From Entomospira nematocerorum (GTDB taxonomy: Bacteria; Spirochaetota; Spirochaetia; WRBN01): a DNA stretch of 64,000 nt. Shown here piece after piece: positions 9,115-17,033 of this stretch. Every line of letters starts with the position of its first letter. Position 1 is the stretch's first letter. The notes under the pieces were generated by a model. That model was not told where the DNA came from. It did not search any database and saw only the letters and a list, made by a program, of their open reading frames with translations. The stretch covers positions 1,354,721-1,418,720 of the forward strand of contig NZ_CP118168.1 of the NCBI RefSeq assembly GCF_028748105.1, in the 5' to 3' direction. The translations under genes and the position numbers were made by a program.

Positions 9115-10708
9115 TTACTTCACCTATCCATTGTGCAAGGAGTTCCCGTGCTCCACTACCACCTTCATGATTATAATGATATGCATGATATCCTATATCT
9201 AATGTGATAGGCTTGTTTTGCCACAGAAATTGAAAATGTTTTGGAAGCAACTCTTGAATAGTTTCGAACTCTTTCATGTTATGCTCATTAAAGTATAGAA
9301 AAACAAGTTGATATTCTAAAGAAAGATGTGTCTCTGATAATTGATTATATTGCTGTAAAATACTATTTTTTAATCCCTCAAGAGCTAATTCAAGAATAAA
9401 GGCACTATCTTCTTTCTTCTTTATAGTAGCAATATTTTTGATGGATAATACAATGATACCAAAAGAGTAATTACCACTAAGCATCTCAGCAATTTGAGTC
9501 TGTAAAGATCCTCGAGATTGGCTAATACGTTTTGTAAGAGATTTATAGGCCAACGTTGCTATACGCTGTTGAGATTGAGCCTCCCAGTTTTTGCGAAAAA
9601 AGAAAAAAAGCAGAAACACAAGAATGAAAATGAAAACTAACTGAATCATACTAATAATACGCTGTATCTGCCACTTTCGTACAGCTTTCATCAAAGCAAC
9701 CTCATTAGAGTCCTGCAGAGAATTAATATTCATTGTCCATTGATCAATTTGCCTCCTACTCTCTAGTACTCGTTGTTGCGCTTGTTGTGCTAATTTTAAA
9801 AATGCAAATGCTTCGTGATAAATTCCCTGCTCTAGATAGTAGTCTGCCAAAAAAAAGTGGATATCGCTGAATAAACTGTCACGTTGCTCGCCAGCAATAT
9901 GTAGTAATGCTCGCTGGGCGTACTCATAGGCATCATTCCTATAACCTAAACTTTGGCTTAATACCGCTAAATTGTACATTGTCTGAGCTGCTATTTGATT
10001 ACTTGAACGAATAATAGCTTCTCTATATGCCTCTTCCCACCAAGATTTTGCTTGTGATGGATTTCCTGCAAGTACTTCAATATGACCTAGTTCTAACATT
10101 GCATCAAATCCATTTGCATCTAAAGATTCTGTGGCAAGTCGCAGTGCACGTGATGCACTCTCTTTCGCTCGTGGAGCATCCATTAACATGCGATGGATAT
10201 ATGCCTGCTTCAGTAAAACATTATACCTCTGAAGATTCGAAATGTCTCTCTCTAATAATCTGTAGCTCGCTGTCAATGCACGATCAAACCTCTCTTGCTC
10301 GATATAAACAGAAATCAATCGCAATATAGAGCGTCGAATAAAAAATTCTTGTGTAGAAAAACGCATACTTTCTTCTAAATAGAATTCACTTTCCTCCCAA
10401 TTTTCTGTATAAAAATAAATACGTCCCCACTGATATGCGATTTGTGACTCTAAATTCTCTTTTTTACTATTATCAATACGCTCATCCACACGGATATTAG
10501 ACATTAACTCTGTTGCATGCTGCACCGCGTACACAAGAAAAACCATATCACTAATATCATCAAGCCGCTCAGCAAACGCTATCAGCTCCTCTATCTTTTC
10601 TAAATCGTTTAGTCCATTAAGTTTTAGCATTAGGGTATTTTGACTGAAAATTGGCTGAATTAATAAATAAAATATGATGATATGCAAGCATATTAATTGT
10701 ATTTTCAT
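9104..10708 (-). CDS. Exported TPR protein with membrane helix and degenerate GGDEF-like tail
   Basis: Order of parts in this 534-residue protein: signal peptide (1-22, ending PIFSQ), tetratricopeptide repeats in an outer-side domain (about 60-310), one membrane helix (IQLVFIFILVFLLFFFF, about 355-372) and a cytoplasmic C-terminal domain. The tail has the rhythm of a GGDEF diguanylate cyclase (FGIIVLSIKNIATIKK near the start, PITLDIGYHAYHYN near the end), but where GGDEF should stand there is SLEYQLVFLY, so catalysis is unlikely. A sensor that binds ligand outside and signals by a dead cyclase domain is a reasonable inference. It is convergent with the HPr-domain gene, overlapping by 11 bp. 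Confidence 0.6.
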   Translation of the reverse strand: MKIQLICLHIIIFYLLIQPIFSQNTLMLKLNGLNDLEKIEELIAFAERLDDISDMVFLVYAVQHATELMSNIRVDERIDNSKKENLESQIAYQWGRIYFYTENWEESEFYLEESMRFSTQEFFIRRSILRLISVYIEQERFDRALTASYRLLERDISNLQRYNVLLKQAYIHRMLMDAPRAKESASRALRLATESLDANGFDAMLELGHIEVLAGNPSQAKSWWEEAYREAIIRSSNQIAAQTMYNLAVLSQSLGYRNDAYEYAQRALLHIAGEQRDSLFSDIHFFLADYYLEQGIYHEAFAFLKLAQQAQQRVLESRRQIDQWTMNINSLQDSNEVALMKAVRKWQIQRIISMIQLVFIFILVFLLFFFFRKNWEAQSQQRIATLAYKSLTKRISQSRGSLQTQIAEMLSGNYSFGIIVLSIKNIATIKKKEDSAFILELALEGLKNSILQQYNQLSETHLSLEYQLVFLYFNEHNMKEFETIQELLPKHFQFLWQNKPITLDIGYHAYHYNHEGGSGARELLAQWIGEVTND

Positions 10709-10832
10709 ATATCTATTTTACAAAATTTTATCAAAAAAATCTCCTTTGCTATACTAAAATTTCTCTTTTTTATAGTAAGTTATTTACAAAATAGAGAAAA
10801 ATCGCTACCATGCTCCTTAAGAGAGGAATCAT

Positions 10833-11873
10833 ATGTTAGAAGAAGAACAATTAATTAACAAACTCACACACTCGCTATCAACCATTGAAAGTGAAGCTTC
10901 TCTCTTTCAACTTAAGGCCTCGTACCTAGGAAAGAGTGGCGTGATGCAGCAATACAATGAGCAATTAAAAAATTTGAAGCCAGAGGAAAAAAAAGAATTT
11001 GGACAAAAATTAAATATACTAAAGCAAGTCATTAGTGGTCTCTTTGAAGAAAAGTTGCAAGCAATTGTTCAACAAGAAATAAATCAAAAATTAAGTCAAT
11101 CCGCGTATGACACATCACTACGTGCAGAATTTATTCGAGCAAAACGGCATCAAGGCGGTTATCATCCTTTGACCCTTGTTAAACGAGAGATGGAAGACCT
11201 CTTTTATGCCATGGGATTCTCCATACTGGATGGTCCTTTTGTTGAAGATGAATTTCATAATTTTACTGCGCTAAATATTCCAGCCGATCATCCTGCAAGA
11301 GATATGCAAGATACCTTCTGGTTTTCGGATAAGATACATTGTTTACGCACACACGCCTCTCCTATCGAAATTCGAGCCATGCAAGACCTTACACCTCCCT
11401 TCAAATTCATAGCTCCAGCTAAAGTTTTTCGTAACGAAGAAATTGATGCCAGTCATGAAGCAGCATTTCATCAAATTGAAGGAATGGTTATCGATAAAAA
11501 TATCGGTGTACAACATATGCTTTACTTCCTGAATACACTCGTCCAAGAAATACTAGGCAAGGAGACGAAAACACGATTGCGTAGTGGATTCTTCCCATTT
11601 GTGGAGCCTGGTTTTGAACTTGACGTTAGCTGTCACCTATGTCATGGTGCAGGATGTTCTTTTTGTAAAGACAGTGGGTGGATAGAATTTTGTGGCTGTG
11701 GTCTGACACATCCCAATGTTCTCATCGCTGGAGGACTTGACCCCAGTGAGTGGAGTGGTTTTGCCTTTGGACTAGGCTGGGATCGATTTGCAATGATTCG
11801 TTATGGTATTGAAGATATTAGACATATTCAAGGTGCTGATCTACGCTTCTCTACCCAATTTCGTTCTTACTAA
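10833..11873 (+). CDS. pheS: Phenylalanyl-tRNA synthetase alpha subunit, bacterial type
   Basis: The 346-residue protein has the coiled N-terminal arm, class II motif 2 region (FKFIAPAKVFRNEEIDASHEAAFHQIEG, given as its span at about 189-216) and motif 3 (SGFAFGLGWDRFAMIRYG). A cysteine cluster, CHLCHGAGCSFCKDSG, is inserted before the GCGLTHPNV segment and could bind zinc; similar inserts occur in some bacterial PheS proteins. Shine-Dalgarno GAGAGGA precedes the ATG. The beta-subunit gene pheT, usually directly downstream, is absent: a terminator and a convergent gene follow. Borrelia and Treponema are known for an archaeal-type PheRS, so the bacterial type here is worth noting. Confidence 0.93.
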   Translation: MLEEEQLINKLTHSLSTIESEASLFQLKASYLGKSGVMQQYNEQLKNLKPEEKKEFGQKLNILKQVISGLFEEKLQAIVQQEINQKLSQSAYDTSLRAEFIRAKRHQGGYHPLTLVKREMEDLFYAMGFSILDGPFVEDEFHNFTALNIPADHPARDMQDTFWFSDKIHCLRTHASPIEIRAMQDLTPPFKFIAPAKVFRNEEIDASHEAAFHQIEGMVIDKNIGVQHMLYFLNTLVQEILGKETKTRLRSGFFPFVEPGFELDVSCHLCHGAGCSFCKDSGWIEFCGCGLTHPNVLIAGGLDPSEWSGFAFGLGWDRFAMIRYGIEDIRHIQGADLRFSTQFRSY

Positions 11874-11876
11874 AAC

Positions 11877-11904
11877 AAAGAGGCATGATATTACATGCCT
11901 CTTT
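11877..11904. terminator. Bidirectional intrinsic terminator after pheS
   Basis: A perfect 11-bp stem (AAAGAGGCATG with CATGCCTCTTT) and 6-nt loop, T-rich in both directions, lie between the convergent pheS and the exported-protein gene. Confidence 0.85.
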
Positions 11905-11933
11905 TAAGCTCCAATAATCTATTTATATCCATT

Positions 11934-12524
11934 CTAAGACCATTCAGTTAGTGTCTTCTTCCGGATTGCATCTATAGTTGCCGTAGTTGCGTTATCATCG
12001 ACCATTGCGAATACAATACCTTCAATTGCAAATTCCTTAATTTGTGTCATTTTCTGTACAATAAATTGATCAGATCCCCACATATTAACCAGAGAAGGTC
12101 GCATTCCTTGATACTCACTCTTTGGAGTGATACCTTTTTTATTGTCTAATTCTAAGCGTATTGTTACCAATGCTTTAAGCCAATCTCGTTGTATGGTTCC
12201 ATCTTTTAGCATAGCACGCTTATCGATCTTAGCGAAATCTGCAGCATTCAAGAAATTTTGTAAGACCATAGCAAGCCAATCTTCTTTTGGAGTGACTACA
12301 GGCGCCTTATAATCTTTAAATGTGGAGACCTGCTTCATTGCCTCTCTCATCTGACTTACTTTAGTCATCAGTGCACTGGGATTTTGCATCTTTTGATTGC
12401 GTTTAACTGCATCATCAAATTTTAAAATCATGTTCACATCTAAGTTAGTAACTGACCACACACTTTGTGTGCTCACCATAATAAATGTCAACATTACTAA
12501 TACATTGCGTATTACTTTCTTCAT
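11934..12524 (-). CDS. Exported protein of unknown function
   Basis: From the ATG at 12524 the product is about 196 residues with a Sec signal peptide (KKVIRNVLVMLTFIMVSTQS) and a mature part rich in helices, ending AIRKKTLTEWS. I chose this start because a GAGAGG lies 7 nt upstream; the longer frame from 12542 would bury that site in the coding region. There is no lipobox cysteine, so a soluble periplasmic protein is likely. No family is recognised. It is a single gene between two rightward ones, with a terminator on its 3' side. Confidence 0.6.
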   Translation of the reverse strand: MKKVIRNVLVMLTFIMVSTQSVWSVTNLDVNMILKFDDAVKRNQKMQNPSALMTKVSQMREAMKQVSTFKDYKAPVVTPKEDWLAMVLQNFLNAADFAKIDKRAMLKDGTIQRDWLKALVTIRLELDNKKGITPKSEYQGMRPSLVNMWGSDQFIVQKMTQIKEFAIEGIVFAMVDDNATTATIDAIRKKTLTEWS

Positions 12525-12723
12525 TTTATTACCTCTCTTCATCAGTGTTTCTATCTACACTATCGGGAATGATAGGGATATTACTTAGCTTTTTATCTCT
12601 ACTTTATATAGATAAAAATTATATATAAGATTTTTTACATATATTAAATATGTAGGAGTTTAACTTTTATCTTTTTCCATCCGAAACTACATAAAAGTTC
12701 CGTTATTACATATAAGAGATTTT

Positions 12724-13602
12724 ATGTTGCATACAATGACCATCATTACACCAGCCAAACTCAATTTGCATCTTCAAATTCTGGGAAGCCATCCATCATT
12801 ATCTGGATATCATGAGCTACGCTCGATTATGACCAAAATTTCACTCTATGATCAGCTTGATATCACTATTGAATCTGCAAAAGCTGAACACTATGTCTTA
12901 AAAGGATTTGTTATCGATAAGGAAAAGGATATCCTCTATAAGGCTTATCGATATTTTATGAATCGCACAAATATTACATTTTCTTTAGAAATTACACTTT
13001 TGAAAAAAATCCCACAACAAGCAGGCCTTGGAGGAGGATCTTCAAACGTAGGTTCCCTTCTTATAGCATTAAATAATTACTTTAATAACCCTATACCAGC
13101 AACAATTTTATGTAGTGAAAGTAAAATACTTGGAGCAGATATTCCCTTTTTTATCTCTTCCCATAATGCTGCTATTGTTGAGGGAATTGGGGAAATTCTC
13201 ACACCCATACCTGGGAAAAAAATGAAATTCCTTCTGATTAAGCCCGAGGAGGATATGCCAACACCCTATGCATTTACCACACTAAGGAAGCAAATGCAGT
13301 TACCTAACCCCCATGCAATTACCAAACATGCTTTATCTAATATTTGGAGTGCAAATGATATTTCACAAATGCAAAGGACTTTCTCCAATGACTTTACGAT
13401 AATTCTACCTACCCAACACCCAGAAACATATAGCATATTGAACGCACTCCGAAAACATCCAGAAGCTCTCTGGTGTGGTATGTCAGGATCAGGAACAACA
13501 ATCTTCGCTCTCTTCAAATCTGATCATATTTATGAGAGCGAAATGTTGCAATATCAATCAATGGGATATTTTAGTACTATCGCAGAAACACTCATTGACT
13601 AA
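12724..13602 (+). CDS. ispE: 4-diphosphocytidyl-2-C-methyl-D-erythritol kinase
   Basis: IspE phosphorylates CDP-methylerythritol in the MEP isoprenoid pathway. The protein (292 residues) has the GHMP-kinase N-terminus PAKLNLHLQI and the ATP-binding glycine/serine loop AGLGGGSSNVGS (about 100-111), plus the C-terminal GMSGSGTTIFALF motif. dxs, the first enzyme of the same pathway, is encoded at 28.9-30.7 kb. No clear Shine-Dalgarno precedes the ATG, and a TATAAG lies 7 nt upstream, so a near-leaderless message is possible though its -35 is weak. Its 3' end overlaps the convergent mnmA by 4 bp. Confidence 0.93.
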   Translation: MLHTMTIITPAKLNLHLQILGSHPSLSGYHELRSIMTKISLYDQLDITIESAKAEHYVLKGFVIDKEKDILYKAYRYFMNRTNITFSLEITLLKKIPQQAGLGGGSSNVGSLLIALNNYFNNPIPATILCSESKILGADIPFFISSHNAAIVEGIGEILTPIPGKKMKFLLIKPEEDMPTPYAFTTLRKQMQLPNPHAITKHALSNIWSANDISQMQRTFSNDFTIILPTQHPETYSILNALRKHPEALWCGMSGSGTTIFALFKSDHIYESEMLQYQSMGYFSTIAETLID

Positions 13603-14681
13603 CAGATAAAACCACCACCCAAAACAACCTCACCATGATATAGTACCGCTGATTGTCCTGGGGTAACTGCACGTTGAGGTTGTTGCGTCTCGATATATAT
13701 CATACTTCCATCTTCAGAAAGAGTCACAGTAGCTGGCTGTGCTGCAGACATAGAACGAATACGCACAGAAACGGCATCTGCATACTGTAATAGTTCAGGA
13801 ACATATACTATCTGGTCTATTCTAAATTGTGAACTATATAAATCTGACTCCTCACCTAATACAACCTCTCCGGTCTGTGGACGTAGCGCTGTTACGTATA
13901 ATGGTATCTTACTTGATACGCCTAAACCACGACGCATACCAATCGTATAATGAGAAATTCCTAATCCAGATCCTAAAATATCTCCTTGCTTATTAACAAT
14001 TACCGTAGGAAGTTCTTTTATAGGACGTAATACACTCGGGTGCATACAAAAATCTTGACTATCTGGCTTCTGCTTCACAACAAGCCCATATTTTTCAGCT
14101 AATAATCGTACCTGTGGCTTCTCCATTTCGCCCAGGGGGAACCGCAAACGCTCTAATTGCTGTTGTGTAAGTCGATATAAAAAATAGCTCTGATCCTTTT
14201 GTGCGTAAGGTGCACGTGCAACACTGTAATACCCACTATCAAGTTTAACAACACGGGCGTAATGGCCGCTAGCGTAAAAAATTGGCCTATTTTTATCTTC
14301 TTCAGATATTATCTGCTGCTGTTCTGATAGAGTGATAAATTTATCAAAAAAAAGACCAAATTTCATTCGCTCATTACACAAAACACATGGATTGGGTGTA
14401 CGTCCCTGGGCATAAACCTGTCGTATTTCTTGCTCTAGAAAAGTTTCATATTCCTCTTGAATACTCACTGTTATATGTTCTATTCCTAAATGCTGACATA
14501 CAGCCTTGGCATCAGCAATATCACCTTCTTGTCCTGATGGCTTATGTTGCATCGTTACTCCGATACATCGAATTCCCTGCTCCAGTAGCATCGCGGCAAC
14601 TACAGAGGAATCAACACCTCCTGACATTGCCACAAGTGCTAGTGAACCTGGAGGAATTTGCTCATTTACAAGATGTTCCAT
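13599..14681 (-). CDS. mnmA: tRNA-specific 2-thiouridylase
   Basis: MnmA activates U34 of tRNA Lys, Glu and Gln with ATP and inserts sulphur. The product has the PP-loop AMSGGVDSSVVAAML, the first catalytic cysteine in TPNPCVLCNERMKFG and the second in SQDFCMHP, both conserved in the family; length (about 360) is normal. I place the start at the ATG at 14681, which has AGGAGG 6 nt upstream; an ATG 6 bp earlier abuts that site. The start lies inside the end of the regulator gene upstream (20-bp overlap), so translation is probably coupled. Confidence 0.93.
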   Translation of the reverse strand: MEHLVNEQIPPGSLALVAMSGGVDSSVVAAMLLEQGIRCIGVTMQHKPSGQEGDIADAKAVCQHLGIEHITVSIQEEYETFLEQEIRQVYAQGRTPNPCVLCNERMKFGLFFDKFITLSEQQQIISEEDKNRPIFYASGHYARVVKLDSGYYSVARAPYAQKDQSYFLYRLTQQQLERLRFPLGEMEKPQVRLLAEKYGLVVKQKPDSQDFCMHPSVLRPIKELPTVIVNKQGDILGSGLGISHYTIGMRRGLGVSSKIPLYVTALRPQTGEVVLGEESDLYSSQFRIDQIVYVPELLQYADAVSVRIRSMSAAQPATVTLSEDGSMIYIETQQPQRAVTPGQSAVLYHGEVVLGGGFIC

Positions 14682-16032
14682 CGTCATCCTCCTCTATTTG
14701 CAACTTACGCTGCAATGTTTTCCTACTAATACCTAATTTTTTTGCAGCATGACTCTTATTCCCATCATACCGCTCTAATATAAAATCAATATAATGCCGC
14801 TCCATGCGACTCAAGGAAATCTCTTCATCAATACAAAATTTACGATAAGGTTGACTCTCAACATAAATAGGGAGATGTTCCTTCTTTATGAGTTCACCAT
14901 CACACATAACAACAGCACTTTCAATACAATTACGTAATTGACGCACATTCCCTGGCCAATTGAATTCATGTAACATACTGACACAGTCCGTAGTAAATCC
15001 CTTGATTCTCTTATGATTTTCTCCACTGAATTCACGTAAAAATTGTCCTGCTAAAGGTAAAATGTCTTCTCTTCTCTCACGTAACGGTGGTATATGAATA
15101 TTAATTACATTTAATCTATAATACAGATCTTCACGAAAACGATCCTGGGCAACCTCATCTAATAAATTACGATTTGTTGCACTAATAATACGAACATCAA
15201 CCTCAATACGCTGCTCTCCACCTACACGTTCAAACGTCCGCTCTTGCAATACCCGTAAGAGCTTCACTTGTACTGTGGGGGAAATTTCCCCTATTTCATC
15301 CAAGAAAAGATCCCCATTATTTGCTAACTCAAATCTTCCTTTGTGCATAGCATGAGCACCGGTAAAAGCTCCTTTTTCGTGTCCAAATAACTCACTTTCC
15401 AGTAAATTTTCACTGAGTGCAGCACAATGCACGGTAACCATCGGTTTGTTATATCTTGGAGATAATGCATGGATTGCTGTTGCGATGACTTCTTTTCCAA
15501 CACCACTTTCTCCTGTTATGATTACATTGGCCTTGGTAGGGGCTACCTGTTCAACCAACTGATAAATACGACGCATTGCTGCTGATGCACTTACGACATG
15601 CTGTTTAATCGCATGCTTCTCTTTAGCCAAAAGCGTTTGAACCTGCTCTTGCTCTTCCTGTAAACGTTGCCTATCAATTGCCTGGCTAACTAAAAGCGAT
15701 AGATACTCTAAATTAACCGGTTTAGTTAAAAAATTATATGCTCCATCTTTCATAGAGGCAACAGCGTTCTCTACCGTTCCATGACCCGTCAACATAATAA
15801 AAGGTAAAAACGGATGGCTTTTTTTGACCATAAGTAATAATTCATCACCAGGTATTTTAGGCATACGTAAATCACAAATTACAAGAGAAAAACTACTTTT
15901 ATTAATAAGATCAAGAGCCTCTTGTCCATCAGCAGCTAAAGTGACATCATATCCCTCAAATTTAAAAAATTTCGCCAAACCTTCTCGGATATTTTTTTCA
16001 TCATCGACAATTAAAATGTGTGGATTTGCCAT
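14662..16032 (-). CDS. NtrC-family sigma-54-dependent response regulator
   Basis: Three domains are visible in 456 residues: a receiver (1-120) with phospho-acceptor Asp54 in VICDLRMPK, Thr82 and Lys104; an AAA+ domain with Walker A GESGVGKE (174-181) and the sigma-54 contact loop GAFTGA (221-226), DEIGEIS and GNVRQLRNCIES; and a Fis-type helix-turn-helix at the C-terminus (GNKSHAAKKLGISRKTLQRKL span, about 425-445). It should activate RpoN promoters when phosphorylated. No histidine kinase gene is adjacent; the upstream neighbour encodes an exported protein, and mnmA is coupled downstream. The target genes cannot be told from the window. Confidence 0.92.
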   Translation of the reverse strand: MANPHILIVDDEKNIREGLAKFFKFEGYDVTLAADGQEALDLINKSSFSLVICDLRMPKIPGDELLLMVKKSHPFLPFIMLTGHGTVENAVASMKDGAYNFLTKPVNLEYLSLLVSQAIDRQRLQEEQEQVQTLLAKEKHAIKQHVVSASAAMRRIYQLVEQVAPTKANVIITGESGVGKEVIATAIHALSPRYNKPMVTVHCAALSENLLESELFGHEKGAFTGAHAMHKGRFELANNGDLFLDEIGEISPTVQVKLLRVLQERTFERVGGEQRIEVDVRIISATNRNLLDEVAQDRFREDLYYRLNVINIHIPPLRERREDILPLAGQFLREFSGENHKRIKGFTTDCVSMLHEFNWPGNVRQLRNCIESAVVMCDGELIKKEHLPIYVESQPYRKFCIDEEISLSRMERHYIDFILERYDGNKSHAAKKLGISRKTLQRKLQIEEDDDGTSCK

Positions 16033-16047
16033 TCTTTTTATAACTGT

Positions 16048-16869
16048 TTACTTTGCATGAACATTCGCCACGGCAACAGGATAAACCCCTTGCGGAATTT
16101 TCATATCATACACCTGATTAAAATACCAACCCTTAATTCCCTCCACACGTCGAGAGAAAAAAGAAGGTAAATGAATGCTTTTTTTAGCTTTTTCTAAATC
16201 AGAAATATTACCAACGACATGTCCAACAAAAAGCGTTCCTTCATCCACCACTTGCTCCATAAAAGAAAGACGCATCGAATGTGCTTGTGCTATTTTTTTA
16301 CCCATGTAAGATAATGGAGTGAAATTCAGCAGACTAACTAAAACTAATTCATTACTAGCAAGATAATTTACCTGATAATCTATTTTACCAAAACGTGAAT
16401 CTTTTAAAGAGATAAATAGTTCACTTTGAAAAGGAATGCTGATTGGTTCTTCAATCTGCACGTTAACCTTTTTTCTATCCTTAAAATTATTTAAAACCTC
16501 TACTTGCTTAAAGAGTGGTTGCTCTTTACCATTATTACGCATCATATAAGCAGTTTTTAATGATTCTATTTGTAAGATTTGTTTTAGAATCTCTGAGGAT
16601 TTGCGCGTTGGTAACTGATCCTTTGGGATAAAGTACAGAAATTCAAGACTAAAATTGGCATCAAGCTCATTGATATGTCGTTTAATGGTATCATGCGCAA
16701 TACCTGCCATAGTATGATGCACATCTATCCTACTATCTTCATTAAAGACATATCCTTTCTTTAATAATTGCTCAAGGCTACTAGCAGTGACAACGTCACG
16801 TAAACTCTGAGAAAAGATCGAGACACTACAACCCAATAAAAGACTCAATCCAAACCATATTTTCTTCAT
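16048..16869 (-). CDS. Exported protein of unknown function
   Basis: A 273-residue protein with a clear signal peptide (KKIWFGLSLLLGCSVSIFSQ). A lipobox is not convincing, since the Cys at residue 14 is followed by more hydrophobic residues and a type I site. The mature part is mixed alpha/beta with no recognised catalytic motif; it may belong to the DUF6675-type exported family seen in spirochaetes, but this is only an impression. It starts the leftward run that continues with the NtrC-type regulator 15 bp on, so it may be linked to that signalling system. Confidence 0.55.
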   Translation of the reverse strand: MKKIWFGLSLLLGCSVSIFSQSLRDVVTASSLEQLLKKGYVFNEDSRIDVHHTMAGIAHDTIKRHINELDANFSLEFLYFIPKDQLPTRKSSEILKQILQIESLKTAYMMRNNGKEQPLFKQVEVLNNFKDRKKVNVQIEEPISIPFQSELFISLKDSRFGKIDYQVNYLASNELVLVSLLNFTPLSYMGKKIAQAHSMRLSFMEQVVDEGTLFVGHVVGNISDLEKAKKSIHLPSFFSRRVEGIKGWYFNQVYDMKIPQGVYPVAVANVHAK

Positions 16870-16937
16870 CTATGACAACTTCCTTATTGAAATTATGACA
16901 ATATCTGTATGTTTATTAAACAATTGATATTCTTGTC

Positions 16938-16966
16938 ATTATATCCAAACTATAGCAAAAAGTCAA
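16938..16966 (-). promoter_or_regulatory. sigma-70 type promoter for the 16048-16869 gene
   Basis: On the minus strand: TTGACT, 17-bp spacer, TATAAT, with a leader of about 60 nt. Near-consensus and well placed. Confidence 0.65.
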
Positions 16967-16997
16967 ATTATCCAACACTGCAACTTGAAACATCGCA

Positions 16998-17026
16998 TTT
17001 ACATTTATCTCTTTTTTTGCTATACT
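16998..17026 (+). promoter_or_regulatory. mfd promoter, start site at or beside the start codon
   Basis: TTTACA, 17-bp spacer, TATACT. Only 7 nt separate the -10 element from the GTG start at 17034, so the transcript should begin at or within 1-2 nt of the start codon. Confidence 0.65.
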
Positions 17027-17033
17027 ATGCAAT

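Noticed and set aside
10709..10832. T-box or leader-peptide control of pheS
   Set aside because: The 124-bp upstream region has no terminator hairpin, no T-box motif and no Phe-rich short frame.
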